Shown: positions 16,741 through 25,764, numbered from the stretch's first letter. The stretch is 64,000 bases of DNA from Paracoccus halophilus (GCF_000763905.1 NZ_JRKN01000006.1:1-64000); one strand, 5' to 3'. Notes: generated by a model from the letters alone, not told the origin. Numbers and translations are program-made.

Positions 16741-17964
16741 TTGGCCAAGAACGTGCTCATCATCGGCGCCGGTGGCGTCGCCCAGGTGGTCGCGCACAAG
16801 GTGGCGCAGAACGCCGGGGAATTCGGGACGCTGCATATCGCCAGCCGAACCGTCTCCAAGGCGGAAAGGATCATCGCGAGCGTTCGGGACAAGGGCCATG
16901 AGGTCGAATTCAGCGCCCATGCGCTGGACGCGATGGACAGCAAGGCGGTGGCCGATCTGATCCGCCGGATCGGCGCCGATATCGTGATCAACGTGGGCTC
17001 GGCCTTCATCAATATGACCGTGCTGCAGGGCTGCATCGACACCGGCGCCGCCTATCTGGACACCGCCATCCACGAAGAGCCCGACAAGGTCTGCGAAACC
17101 CCGCCCTGGTACGCCAACCACGAATGGAAGCGGCGCGAGGACGTCGAAAAGGCCGGCATGACCGCGATTCTGGGCGTCGGCTTCGACCCCGGCGTTGTCA
17201 ATGCCTATGCCCGCCTGGCCGAGGACGAATATTTCGACAGGATCGAATCCATCGATATCGTGGACATCAACGCCGGCAGCCACGGCCGCTGGTTCGCGAC
17301 GAATTTCGACCCGGAGATCAATTTCCGCGAATTCACCGGCACGGTCTATAGCTGGCAGGGCGGCGAATGGCGCTCGAACAAGATGTTCGAGGTCGGCCGC
17401 GAATGGGATCTGCCGGTCGTGGGCAAGCGCACCGCCTACCTGTCGGGACATGACGAGGTGCACAGCCTGTCGGCGCGCTACAAGGACGCCGATGTGCGGT
17501 TCTGGATGGGCTTTGGCGAACATTACATCAATGTCTTCACCGTATTGCAGAACCTGGGCCTGCTCAGCGAACAGCCGGTGAAAACCGCCGAGGGGCTGGA
17601 GGTCGTGCCCCTGAAAGTGGTCAAGGCGGTGCTGCCCGACCCCGCCAGCCTCGCCCCCGATTACGAGGGCAAGACCTGCATCGGCGATCTGGTCAAGGGC
17701 ACGCTGGACGGCAAGCCGGGCGAGGTGTTCATCTATAACGTCGCCGATCACAAGGACGCCTATAACGAGGTCGGCAGCCAGGGCATCAGCTACACCGCCG
17801 GCGTGCCGCCGGTCGCGGCCGCCATTCTGGTCGCGCGCGGCGAATGGGACGTGAAGCGCATGGTCAATGTCGAGGACCTGCCCGCCCGCCCCTTCCTGGA
17901 ACTGCTGGGCAAGCTGGGCCTGCCCACCCGCGTCATCGACGCGACCGGCGACCATCCGATCTGA
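16741..17964 (+). CDS. Carboxynorspermidine synthase (saccharopine dehydrogenase family)
   Basis: The enzyme condenses a diamine (putrescine or diaminopropane) with aspartate semialdehyde and reduces the Schiff base with NADPH. The 407-residue protein starts with the Rossmann motif LIIGAGGVAQVVAHK. It carries the family blocks INVGSAFINMTVLQGC, YLDTAIHEEPD and GFDPGVVNAYAR typical of CANSDH/CASDH rather than lysine-pathway saccharopine dehydrogenase. The start codon is TTG, preceded by AAAAGGAGAACGAA; no in-frame ATG fits the N-terminus. It forms an operon with nspC and ends at the hairpin at 17998. Confidence 0.94.
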   Translation: MAKNVLIIGAGGVAQVVAHKVAQNAGEFGTLHIASRTVSKAERIIASVRDKGHEVEFSAHALDAMDSKAVADLIRRIGADIVINVGSAFINMTVLQGCIDTGAAYLDTAIHEEPDKVCETPPWYANHEWKRREDVEKAGMTAILGVGFDPGVVNAYARLAEDEYFDRIESIDIVDINAGSHGRWFATNFDPEINFREFTGTVYSWQGGEWRSNKMFEVGREWDLPVVGKRTAYLSGHDEVHSLSARYKDADVRFWMGFGEHYINVFTVLQNLGLLSEQPVKTAEGLEVVPLKVVKAVLPDPASLAPDYEGKTCIGDLVKGTLDGKPGEVFIYNVADHKDAYNEVGSQGISYTAGVPPVAAAILVARGEWDVKRMVNVEDLPARPFLELLGKLGLPTRVIDATGDHPI

Positions 17965-17997
17965 TCCGGCCGCCAAGCCGTGACAGGCGCGTGACAG

Positions 17998-18030
17998 GCC
18001 CGCGACGGGGAACCCCGGCGCGGGCTTTGC
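17998..18030 (+). terminator. Terminator of the nspC operon
   Basis: Outer arms GCCCGCG/CGCGGGC and inner arms CGGGG-AA-CCCCG form a long hairpin with one mismatch (17998-18025), followed by TTTGCGTTT. Confidence 0.7.
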
Positions 18031-18061
18031 GTTTCGGTCCAGCCAGCCGGGAACACAAGAC

Positions 18062-19336
18062 ATGACGCCTGACGACCAAAGCCGCAATCACATGTTTCCG
18101 GCCCGCCATCGCGACGCCAAGCCCGGCGTCAATATCGTCGCCAACTGGGCGGTCATCGGCATCTTCCTGATCCTGCTGTTCAGCTTTTTCGCCCAGGCGC
18201 GCGATTTCCTGATGCCCGTCACGCTGGCGGTGCTGCTGTTCTTTGTCTTCAGCCCGTTTCGCCGCCTGATGCAGCGACTGGGCCTTGGCGCGTCGGCCGC
18301 GGCGGCCATCGTATCGCTGGCCCTGGTGGTGGCAGTGGCCGGGATCGGCGTCGTCGTCTCGGGCCCGGTGAACCGGCTGATCGAGGACGCGCCGCAGATC
18401 TCGACCCGGCTGGAGCAGCGGTTTACCGATCTGCGCAGCAATTTCCGCGGGCTTGAACGCGCCGCCGAAAAGCTGGACGAGATCACCGGCGCGGGCACCG
18501 ACGACGGTGAGGATACCGCCACTGCCGTCGCGCCCGCCGCGACGCTGACCGGCACGCTCAGCAATCCCGCGGCGCAGGACCAGCCCGACCAGCAGATCAA
18601 TGTCCAGGTGACGACCGCGCCCGAGACCTCGGCCCTTGTCAGCCTGATGAACCTGGGCCCGGCCCTGCTGAGCCAGATCGTCTTTACCCTGTTCCTGCTG
18701 TTCTTCCTGATCTCGTCGGGCGATCTGCTTTACCTCAAGATCGTGCAAAGCTTCGACACCATGCGCGACAAGCGCGCGGCCTATATGGCCCTGCGCGAAA
18801 TCGAGGACCGGCTGGGCACCTATCTTGGCGCCATCACCCTGATCAACGCCTGCCTCGGCCTGTCGGTGGGGCTGACCATGTGGGCCTGGGGCATGCCCAG
18901 CCCGATACTGTTCGGACTGGCCGCGTTTCTGCTGAACTATATCCCCTATCTGGGCTCGGTCGGCGGCGTGGTGATCGCGACGCTGGTGGCGCTGTTCGTC
19001 TTTGACGATCTGGTCACGCCGCTGATGGTCGGCGGCAGCTACCTGTTCCTGACCGCGTTCGAAGGGCAGCTGATCACCCCCTATTTCGTCTCGCGCCGGT
19101 TGCAGCTGAACACGGTGGTGGTGTTCCTGACCGTGGCGCTCTGGGCCTGGCTGTGGTCGGCGCTCGGCATGATCATCGCGGTGCCTCTGCTGGTCGTGAT
19201 CCGTGTGCTGGCCGAGCATATCCCCGGCCTGAACAAGTTCGGCAACCTGCTTGCCGGCGAGACGCCGCCCGCGCTGGAGGACGACGATGAAGAAACCGCG
19301 CCGGCGCCGGCCGCGCCGGCTGCGACCAAAGGCTGA
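18062..19336 (+). CDS. AI-2E family transporter (TqsA/PerM-like)
   Basis: The 424-residue membrane protein has two N-terminal helices (AVIGIFLILLFSFFAQA, then VTLAVLLFFVFSPF), a third near residue 80, and a ~140-residue soluble segment with a Thr/Ala/Gln-rich loop. A C-terminal helix bundle follows, including LGAITLINACLGLSVGL, the NYIPYLGSVGG motif and the final helices. This layout defines the AI-2E exporter/permease superfamily, whose substrates are mostly unknown; Na+/H+ antiport has also been reported for relatives. The C-terminus is a short acidic/Ala-Pro tail. It stands alone between the spermidine operon and the GlxA-type regulator. Confidence 0.88.
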   Translation: MTPDDQSRNHMFPARHRDAKPGVNIVANWAVIGIFLILLFSFFAQARDFLMPVTLAVLLFFVFSPFRRLMQRLGLGASAAAAIVSLALVVAVAGIGVVVSGPVNRLIEDAPQISTRLEQRFTDLRSNFRGLERAAEKLDEITGAGTDDGEDTATAVAPAATLTGTLSNPAAQDQPDQQINVQVTTAPETSALVSLMNLGPALLSQIVFTLFLLFFLISSGDLLYLKIVQSFDTMRDKRAAYMALREIEDRLGTYLGAITLINACLGLSVGLTMWAWGMPSPILFGLAAFLLNYIPYLGSVGGVVIATLVALFVFDDLVTPLMVGGSYLFLTAFEGQLITPYFVSRRLQLNTVVVFLTVALWAWLWSALGMIIAVPLLVVIRVLAEHIPGLNKFGNLLAGETPPALEDDDEETAPAPAAPAATKG

Positions 19337-19406
19337 TGCGGCTGCACTGGATATATGACGCAAATATGGCATGATCGCGACATGAACCATCGACGGATCG
19401 CGACGC

Positions 19407-20423
19407 ATGCCTGAGCCTGCCCCCGTTTCCCAGCCGGCCCCGCCACGGCTGCGGATCGGCATCCTGCTGACCCCGCGCTTCACCCTGTCGGCATTCGCGA
19501 CCTTTGTCGATGTGCTGCGGCTGGCCGCCGATGACGGCGACGGCTCGCGGCCGATCCGCTGCCAGTGGAAGGTGCTGTCGGCCGATATGGCGCCGGTGCA
19601 ATCCTCTTGCGGGATCAGGGTCGAGCCGGACGAGCGGCTGGGCGATCCGTCGCGCTTCGACTATATCTTTACCGTCGGCGGCCTGATCGAATCCGGGCGG
19701 CTGTCGCCCGAGCAGTCGGCCTTTCTGCGCCGCGCCGCCACCGCCCGCGTGGCCCTGGGGGGGCTCTGCACCGGCGTCTTCGCCATGGCGCGGATCGGGC
19801 TGATGGATGGCTATCGCTGCTGCGTCAGCTGGTTTCACCACCAGGATTTCCTGGCCGAATTCGAAAGGATGCGCCCCGTCTCGGACCAGATCTTCGTCGT
19901 GGACCGCGATCGGCTGTCCTGCTCGGGCGGGGTCAGCGCGGCACATCTGTCGGCCTTTCTGGTCGACCGCCACCTTGGCCGCGCCGCCGCCCGCAAGAGC
20001 CTGTCGATCCTGATGATCGACGAGCCGATGGAGGGTGACCGTCCGCAGCCCGGCCTGCCGCTGGAACTGAACGCACATGACCCGCTGGTGCGCCGCGCCC
20101 TTCTGGCCATGCAGCAGAACCTGCAGGCGCCGCTCTCGATTGCCCGCATCGCCCGCGATCTGGGCGTCGGCCGCCGCAAGCTCGAGCGGCATTTCAACGC
20201 CGATCTGGGCATTCCGCCGGCCGATGCCTCGATCCGCATCCGGCTGGCGCAGGCAAGGATGCTGCTGTCGCGCAGCGACCGCACGGTGACGCGGATCGCC
20301 GAGGAAACCGGCTTTTGCGACGCCTCGCACCTGATCCGCGTCTTTCGCGAGACCGAGGGCATCACCCCCGACCTGTGGCGTCAGCAAAGCCAGACGCCCG
20401 GCGAGGCCCGGACGCCGGAATGA
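19407..20423 (+). CDS. GlxA-family AraC-type transcriptional regulator
   Basis: The 338-residue regulator joins an N-terminal DJ-1/PfpI amidase-like domain (residues ~15-195) to a C-terminal AraC HTH pair (~225-325). The amidase-like part has the elbow LGGLCTGVFAMARIGLMDG and the later SCSGGVSAAHLSAFLVDRH. The HTH part has ISIARIARDLGVGRRKLER-type helices and TRIAEETGFCDASHLIRVF. Members sense small nitrogenous ligands (choline, carnitine, arginine) without amidase activity. The ligand and targets are unknown here, as no transporter or catabolic genes adjoin it. Confidence 0.88.
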   Translation: MPEPAPVSQPAPPRLRIGILLTPRFTLSAFATFVDVLRLAADDGDGSRPIRCQWKVLSADMAPVQSSCGIRVEPDERLGDPSRFDYIFTVGGLIESGRLSPEQSAFLRRAATARVALGGLCTGVFAMARIGLMDGYRCCVSWFHHQDFLAEFERMRPVSDQIFVVDRDRLSCSGGVSAAHLSAFLVDRHLGRAAARKSLSILMIDEPMEGDRPQPGLPLELNAHDPLVRRALLAMQQNLQAPLSIARIARDLGVGRRKLERHFNADLGIPPADASIRIRLAQARMLLSRSDRTVTRIAEETGFCDASHLIRVFRETEGITPDLWRQQSQTPGEARTPE

Positions 20424-20579
20424 CAAGGAGCCTCTGGCACAGATCCGTGATGCAATAGCCATCGCCAGAACCATCGGCTCCTGGGGTTTTCGCAGCCGGC
20501 ACATCAGGGAAAACCACGCCGGACGCCGTGCAATCCCGACCCGAAGCCGAGCTTCTGCGCTTGCCGCTGAAACTCGCCG

Positions 20580-20636
20580 TGTAAAGCAGACTTGACACCA
20601 CCGGTTTGGCGCGCCATGTGTAAAGCAAACTTTACA
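20580..20636 (+). promoter_or_regulatory. Twin operators TGTAAAG-N4-CTTTACA around a promoter
   Basis: A perfect inverted repeat TGTAAAG-CAAA-CTTTACA lies at 20619-20636. A second copy, TGTAAAG-CAGA-CTTGACA, with one mismatch lies at 20580-20597, 39 bases upstream. The upstream copy contains TTGACA (20592-20597), a -35 hexamer; the downstream copy covers the -10 area. The next gene starts at 20654. The pattern fits autorepression by the XRE protein encoded at 21019. Confidence 0.7.
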
Positions 20637-20653
20637 TATGCGCGGAGACGGCA

Positions 20654-21022
20654 ATGCGGGGACTTCTTCTTATATTCGTCGGATTGGCCGCGTATGCGGC
20701 AATGCTGTTTGCTTCTCAACGCCTTCTCGCGGCCGGCATCGAGGCCCGGCCTGCCCGTATCCTGATTGCCCTCAGCCCGATGCTGCCCGCCGCGTTCATT
20801 TGCGGGGCGGTGGTCTGGAGCATCCGCCAGATGGACGAGTTGCAGCGCAAGCTGCAGTTCGAAGCGCTCGCCCTGTCGTTTTCAGGAACCGCGTTGATTA
20901 CATTCGGTTACGGTTTTCTCGAAGGGGCAGGATTCCCGAAGATCTCGATGTTTGCCGTATGGCCGCTGATGGCTGCGATATGGTTCGTCGGGGTCGTGAT
21001 CGGACGGTTACGTTTCAAATGA
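20654..21022 (+). CDS. Small four-helix membrane protein, unknown function
   Basis: The 122-residue protein has four predicted membrane helices (about 3-25, 40-58, 72-92 and 97-117), with a short charged loop QMDELQRKLQFEAL between helices two and three. I do not recognise a functional family, but small proteins of this architecture next to a short XRE regulator recur in bacteria. It is preceded by GGAGAC and by the twin TGTAAAG operators, and overlaps the HTH gene by four bases (ATGA). Tight coupling suggests the regulator and membrane protein act in one system, perhaps as sensor and repressor; that is inference. Confidence 0.75.
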   Translation: MRGLLLIFVGLAAYAAMLFASQRLLAAGIEARPARILIALSPMLPAAFICGAVVWSIRQMDELQRKLQFEALALSFSGTALITFGYGFLEGAGFPKISMFAVWPLMAAIWFVGVVIGRLRFK

Positions 21023-21216
21023 ACAACCGCATTCGGGAGCTGCGTCAACAAAAGGGTTGGTCGCAAGCTGACCTGGCCACCCTTCTGAAGGTCTCGCGGC
21101 AGACCGTGAACGCCCTTGAACGGGGGCGCTATGACCCCAGCCTTCCGCTCGCGTTCAATGTGGCGCGGCTTTTCGATTTGACGATCGAAGACGTCTTTCA
21201 GCCGGATCAGGAGTGA
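21019..21216 (+). CDS. Small XRE-family HTH regulator
   Basis: The 65-residue protein is a single Cro/C1-type helix-turn-helix: NRIRELRQQKGWSQADLATL, then VSRQTVNALERGRYDPSL and LARLFDLTIEDVF-like helices. It belongs to the compact YozG/immunity-type group that usually represses its own operon. Start ATG overlaps the stop of the membrane-protein gene (ATGA at 21019-21022). The likely DNA targets are the two TGTAAAG-N4-CTTTACA sites at 20580-20636. Confidence 0.88.
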   Translation: MNNRIRELRQQKGWSQADLATLLKVSRQTVNALERGRYDPSLPLAFNVARLFDLTIEDVFQPDQE

Positions 21217-21429
21217 GCACGAAGGTTGAAGGCGGCTACCGATTTTGCCGACGAATCAGGCCAATATCCGATCGCCCTTATGGGTGAACACTGGCCTCTG
21301 GCCCCGCGTGACTGGGCCTTTGGTGCTGCTGATCCTTTCAGCACTTCCGGCACCCACGCATTACGGCGGGAATGGCGAGGCCGATCTGAAGATCGGACTG
21401 GCGCGAAGCAGCAGCGAAAGCAATGAGCT

Positions 21430-21735
21430 GGCAACGCCTATCCCCGGCACCGCCGCCATCACCGCGCCGCCGGTGATCGTGCAGGGCGGCGCGGTGACCA
21501 CGGCATCGGGTCTTGCCTTCATCGCGGCGGCGACGGATAATCCCATCCGTGCAATCGACATCCGCACCGGGGAAACGTCTGGAGCGACGTTCTGTCCGGC
21601 GGCGGCCAGGCCAACCCGATGATCTATGAGCAGAATGGCAGGGAATATCTGGTGATCATGGCCGGCGGGCACCATTTCATGAAGACGCCACCCTCCGACG
21701 CGCTGGTGGCCTGCGCCCTGCCCGGCGCGCCATGA
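21430..21735 (+). pseudogene. C-terminal remnant of a PQQ-dependent dehydrogenase, frameshifted
   Basis: One frame reads TASGLAFIAAATDNPIRAID then IRTGE and ends near 21578. The next frame continues WSDVLSGGGQANPMIY, YLVIMAGGHHFM and ALVACALPG to a TGA at 21733. Together they match the last ~95 residues of membrane-bound PQQ glucose/quinate-type dehydrogenases. At 21575-21582, ACG-TC-TGG is one base short of the expected codons, so a single deletion broke the frame. The rest of the ~750-residue enzyme is absent. The stretch 21217-21429 is probably older debris with no recognisable coding. Confidence 0.8.
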
Positions 21736-21776
21736 CCGCGATCCGGCGCCTGACGCGCACCTGTAGGGGGCGCTAG

Positions 21777-23948
21777 ATGCCGGAGCGGATGCAGGGAGCA
21801 TTCAAGGTTGCGCTGGCCATGGTGATCGCGGGCTGGGCCAGCATGGCCCTTGGCTGGAGCGATACCAAATGGGCGCTGTTCTCGGTCGCCTTCTGCTTTC
21901 TGAACACCGGCGGCGAAACCCTTGCCAAGGGGCTGATGCGGCTCGCGGGCACCGTCATCGGGGTGGTGCTGTCGCTGACATTCCTGGCCCTGTTCGCCCA
22001 GGATCGCTGGGCCTACGCGGCCGCCGTCTCGATCTGGCTGTTCATCTGCGGCTGGTTCCTGTCGGGAAATTCCCGCATCTGGTACACATGGTTCGTCGGC
22101 GCCTTTCTGGTCATCCTGATGACCGAATATTCACAGCTCGACTCGCGCGCGGCATTCGACATCGCGATGGTGCGGCTGCAGCAGACCATGCTGGGCATCG
22201 GCATCTATACGCTGGTGGAAATCCTGATCTTTCCGGCCTCGACCCGCGATCAGTTCAAGGCCGATCTCGCCGCCCGGATCGCACAGGTCGGCCGGATTTT
22301 CCCGTCGCTGGCCGATGCCTTCCTGTCGGCGCCCGAGGATGCCACGAAACCCGAGGATATCCGCGATTTGCGCCAGTCGGTCACGCAATTGCGGATCATG
22401 CTGGGCGCGCGCCTGGACGGGGCGGCGGTCGACAGTTTCGACATCCTCGAAAACTACGGCGCCTGGCGCGACGCGGTGCTGGAACTGGAGGCGCTGATCG
22501 AGGGGCTGCTGAACTGGCGCCTGGGCTTCGCCAATCTGCAACAGGACGAAATCCAGCCGCTCGCGGCCGGTCTGGCGGCCGTTCATGACGAAATATCGCG
22601 CCGTCTGCAGGTGGCCGGGGACCTGCTTGGCGGCGCGGCAAGTTTCGAGCCGGCGCGCGACATCCCGATCCCCTCGGCCCGGCCACGACGCGCGGGCGAG
22701 GATCCCTTTGCGCTGGCCGCGCTGGAGGTCAGCCTGGGCGCGCTGGCCGAGATCGAGCGCGCATCGCGGGCGCTGCTTTTCGCGGTGGCCGAGGGCCAGG
22801 GCATGGCGCCGGGCGAAAGGCCGCCCCGGCGGCCGCACCAGGAACCGCCGGCAAGCATCATCCCGGACCCCGAGCGCTTGGCCATTGCGCTGCGCGTGCC
22901 GGTGACCTTCCTCTGCGCCTTCGCGATTTTCATCTATTTTCCGAACCTTCCGGCGGTCTCCACGGTGCTGGTCCTGGCCGCCCAGATGCCGCTGTCGATC
23001 TGCCGGATGCCGACCGCGCCGGTAAAGGTCGTGGCGATCATGGGCATGGCCATGATGCTGCTGGGGGCGGGGCTGCACATCTTCGTGCTGCCGCATCTGA
23101 CCAGCTATACCCAACTTGCCGCCGTGCTGTTTCTGGTCAGCTTCGCGATCACCTATCTGTTCTATGAACCGCATCTGGCCACGGCGCGGACCCTCGGCTT
23201 CGGCATGACGGTGATCCTGCTGCAACTGGACAACAACCAGACCTACAATTTTCTGTTCACCGCCAATATGGTGGTCGGATTCCTGGTGCCCTTTGCGCTG
23301 CTGTGGCTGACCGCGATGCTGCCCGTCTCGTTCCGGGCCGAGCACGCGTTCCGGCGGCTGTTCCGCCGCTATCTCGGCTCGTTTCTCTGGCTGCTGAACT
23401 GGATGACCCGCGACCGCGGGGTCCGGGAAAGCTGGTGGCAGCGGCAGCTCCGCAACTATCATCTGCGCAGCATCAACGCGATTCTGCCCTGGCTGAGCAA
23501 CTGGCTGCAGGTCATCCCCGACAGCATGCTTCCCAAGGAGGGCCGCGGACGGATGCAGGACCTGCTGACGACCATGGCCGCGATGTCGCAGCGCATCACC
23601 CGCGTCGACATGATCTCGCGGTCCGCGGGCTTTCACGAAAGCCATGCCAACATGCTGCCCGAAATCGCGCAATGGCGCGACGAGCTGATCCGGATCTGCA
23701 GGACCCTGCGCGACAGCCCCGACACCCTGACGCCCGACCCGCAGGACGGGACCGGCGCGGAACTGGCGCGGATCACCGCCCTCGCGCATGAAATCCTGAG
23801 GCGCTTCGGCGCGCAGTTCAGCGACGATGACAGCCGCGACCTGTTGCGTGAACTGGCCGCGCTGCGGGGTCTGACCCGGGCCGTCACCAGCCTCGTGCCG
23901 CCGGCAAGCGGCATCGACTGGACCCGACTGAACGATGCGAGGCTGTGA
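21777..23948 (+). CDS. FUSC-family efflux transporter (AaeB/YccC-like)
   Basis: The 723-residue inner-membrane protein has the two-half FUSC layout: an N-terminal helix cluster (residues ~7-150), a long soluble helical region (~155-370), a second helix cluster (~365-520) and a C-terminal cytoplasmic domain. Relatives export hydroxylated aromatic acids together with a periplasmic adaptor. AGGGGG lies upstream of the ATG at 21777. It is followed at once by a DUF1656 gene and an HlyD-type adaptor, reproducing the aaeB-aaeX-aaeA set. No outer-membrane factor or LysR regulator is adjacent. Confidence 0.9.
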   Translation: MPERMQGAFKVALAMVIAGWASMALGWSDTKWALFSVAFCFLNTGGETLAKGLMRLAGTVIGVVLSLTFLALFAQDRWAYAAAVSIWLFICGWFLSGNSRIWYTWFVGAFLVILMTEYSQLDSRAAFDIAMVRLQQTMLGIGIYTLVEILIFPASTRDQFKADLAARIAQVGRIFPSLADAFLSAPEDATKPEDIRDLRQSVTQLRIMLGARLDGAAVDSFDILENYGAWRDAVLELEALIEGLLNWRLGFANLQQDEIQPLAAGLAAVHDEISRRLQVAGDLLGGAASFEPARDIPIPSARPRRAGEDPFALAALEVSLGALAEIERASRALLFAVAEGQGMAPGERPPRRPHQEPPASIIPDPERLAIALRVPVTFLCAFAIFIYFPNLPAVSTVLVLAAQMPLSICRMPTAPVKVVAIMGMAMMLLGAGLHIFVLPHLTSYTQLAAVLFLVSFAITYLFYEPHLATARTLGFGMTVILLQLDNNQTYNFLFTANMVVGFLVPFALLWLTAMLPVSFRAEHAFRRLFRRYLGSFLWLLNWMTRDRGVRESWWQRQLRNYHLRSINAILPWLSNWLQVIPDSMLPKEGRGRMQDLLTTMAAMSQRITRVDMISRSAGFHESHANMLPEIAQWRDELIRICRTLRDSPDTLTPDPQDGTGAELARITALAHEILRRFGAQFSDDDSRDLLRELAALRGLTRAVTSLVPPASGIDWTRLNDARL

Positions 23949-23949
23949 C

Positions 23950-24156
23950 ATGATCCCCAGGGAAATCGACATCTCCGGCGTCTATGTCTCGCCCTTGCTG
24001 GTGGTCGTCGTGATCTCGCTGATCGCATCATGGCTGACCGCCTGGCTGCTCAATCGCCTGCGCCTGTCCCGCCATTTCGTCGCGCCCCGACTGGTCTTCA
24101 TGTCGATCCTGGCGCTTTACATCATCGCCTTCGGCACGTTCGCAATCCGGATCTGA
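23950..24156 (+). CDS. DUF1656 (AaeX-like) small membrane protein
   Basis: The 68-residue protein begins MIPREIDISGVYVSPLLV and has two transmembrane helices, the DUF1656 pattern. Its role in the efflux pump is unknown, but it is nearly always found between the FUSC and HlyD genes. Start ATG at 23950 lies one base after the FUSC stop; the next gene begins five bases after its stop. Confidence 0.88.
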   Translation: MIPREIDISGVYVSPLLVVVVISLIASWLTAWLLNRLRLSRHFVAPRLVFMSILALYIIAFGTFAIRI

Positions 24157-24161
24157 GCCCT

Positions 24162-25283
24162 ATGCAACCACTTTATCGCTACGCCCTGTCCGCGCTGATC
24201 ATTCTGGCCGCCATCGCGGCGGTCAGCTGGCATTTCATCGATTATTTCCGCAACCCCTGGACGCGCGACGGCCAGGTCAGGGCCGATGTGATCCAGGTCG
24301 CGCCGCGCGTCTCGGGGCCGATCGTGTCGCTGCCGATACGCGACAATCAGCGCGTCAGCGCCGGTGACATCCTGTTCCAGATCGACCCCCGGACCTATCA
24401 GGCCGCGCTGGACGAGGCGCAGGCGATGTATGACCAGACGGTGAACAATGTCGCGGTCCTGACCAAGCGCGTCACCGCCGCCGAGGCGGGCGTCGCCGAG
24501 GCGCGGTCAAGGATCGTGCAGGCGGAAAGCCAGGTCATGGCCGCCGATTCCACGCTGACAGAGCTTCAGGAGCAGATGCGGCGCAGCGCCGCGCTGTTGC
24601 AGACCGCCGATATCTCGCAGGCGCGCTTTGATCAGGTAAAGCGCGATTACGACGTCAATCTGGCCAACAAGCGTCAGGCCGAAGCCGCCGTTGCCGGCGC
24701 CCGCAGCGCCCATGCCCAGGCCGAGGCGAAGCTGGCCGAGGCCCAGGCCGATCTGGGCGGCGAGGGGGAAAGCAACGAGCGGATCCGCGGCGCCGCCGCG
24801 CAGCTGGAAAACGCACGTCTCGATCTGGAGTTCACGACCGTCCGGGCCTCGCGCGACGGCTATGTCACCAATCTGGGCCTGCGGGTCGGCAGCCAGGCGG
24901 TGGCCAATCAGCCGATCCTGGCGCTGATCGACGAGAGCAGCTTCTGGATCGACGCCTATTTCCGCGAGACCTTCATCCGCGACATCCAGCCCGGAGATCA
25001 GGCCGTGATCACGCTGATGGGCCATCCGGACGACCCGTTCACCGGCACCGTGGACAGCATCAGCTGGGGGATCGCGAAGCAGGACGGATCGACGGGTATC
25101 AACCTGCTGCCCAATGTCCAGCCAACATTCCAGTGGATCCGGCTGGCACAGCGCATCCCGGTCCGGATCGATCTGGGCGAGCTGCCCGAAGGCGTGACCA
25201 TGCGGATCGGTCAGACGGCATCGGTGCTGGTCCATGCCATCCCGTCCGATTCCGTGGTGGCCGCGCCGGCGCTGCTGCAATAG
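24162..25283 (+). CDS. HlyD/EmrA-type periplasmic adaptor of the FUSC pump
   Basis: The 373-residue membrane-fusion protein has one N-terminal anchor (YALSALIILAAIAAVSWHF), a biotinyl-lipoyl half-motif (VIQVAPRVSGPIVSLPIRDNQRV split around the hairpin) and a long alpha-helical hairpin (residues ~80-205, rich in Ala/Glu/Gln). The second lipoyl half follows (FTTVRASRDGYVTNLGLRVG), then a beta-barrel. This is the AaeA/EmrA class that links an inner-membrane exporter to an outer-membrane channel. The true start is the ATG at 24162; the longer frame to 24030 overlaps the DUF1656 gene. Confidence 0.92.
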   Translation: MQPLYRYALSALIILAAIAAVSWHFIDYFRNPWTRDGQVRADVIQVAPRVSGPIVSLPIRDNQRVSAGDILFQIDPRTYQAALDEAQAMYDQTVNNVAVLTKRVTAAEAGVAEARSRIVQAESQVMAADSTLTELQEQMRRSAALLQTADISQARFDQVKRDYDVNLANKRQAEAAVAGARSAHAQAEAKLAEAQADLGGEGESNERIRGAAAQLENARLDLEFTTVRASRDGYVTNLGLRVGSQAVANQPILALIDESSFWIDAYFRETFIRDIQPGDQAVITLMGHPDDPFTGTVDSISWGIAKQDGSTGINLLPNVQPTFQWIRLAQRIPVRIDLGELPEGVTMRIGQTASVLVHAIPSDSVVAAPALLQ

Positions 25284-25335
25284 CGCCGGCCAGCCCGATC
25301 GTGCACCCGGCCCGGCGCGGAGATTCCCGCCGCTG

Positions 25336-25755
25336 CTATCTCTCGGACGAGAAATGCGTCTTGAGATAGCCAAGGATCGCCGCCCGGATTTCGGGTTCGG
25401 GTTCGACCATGCCCTGCTGCTCGACCATCCAGCCCCACAGATCGTCCCAGCGGGCATCGGTGATCCGCTGCTGCTTGATGATCTCGGTCGAATGGCAGGC
25501 GACGCATTGGTAATAGGTCTCCTCGGCGCCGGGCGCGTCGGGCAGGCCGCCGAACTCGGCGCTGGCGGCCACGCCATCCGCCGGTTGTTCGGTCGGCGCA
25601 CGCAGCGCCACCATCGGATCGCTCAGCGATGGCCGCGCGGCCTGGGTCGCCGCGGCGCGCATCGGGTCCGGCCGGGATTGCGCCGATGCCGGCCCCAGAG
25701 CCAGGGCGAAAGGCAGCAGGGCGCCAAGGGCGGTGAATGTCGTGATCGCACGCAT
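25336..25755 (-). CDS. sorB: Mono-heme cytochrome c, sulfite dehydrogenase subunit SorB
   Basis: The 139-residue periplasmic protein has a signal peptide (residues 1-26, cut after PASA) and one heme site CVACH (Cys84, Cys87, His88). It follows the molybdoenzyme gene by nine bases on the same strand, the sorA-sorB arrangement of Starkeya-type sulfite dehydrogenase, where SorB takes electrons from SorA. The C-terminal region GWMVEQQGMVEPEPEI carries the probable axial Met. An imperfect hairpin at 25283-25318 lies between this stop and the convergent adaptor gene. Confidence 0.85.
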   Translation of the reverse strand: MRAITTFTALGALLPFALALGPASAQSRPDPMRAAATQAARPSLSDPMVALRAPTEQPADGVAASAEFGGLPDAPGAEETYYQCVACHSTEIIKQQRITDARWDDLWGWMVEQQGMVEPEPEIRAAILGYLKTHFSSER

Positions 25756-25764
25756 GACAGCCCC

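Noticed and set aside
21245..21622. 125-codon frame as an independent small gene
   Set aside because: Its second half matches the end of a PQQ dehydrogenase that continues in another frame, so it is part of a pseudogene.
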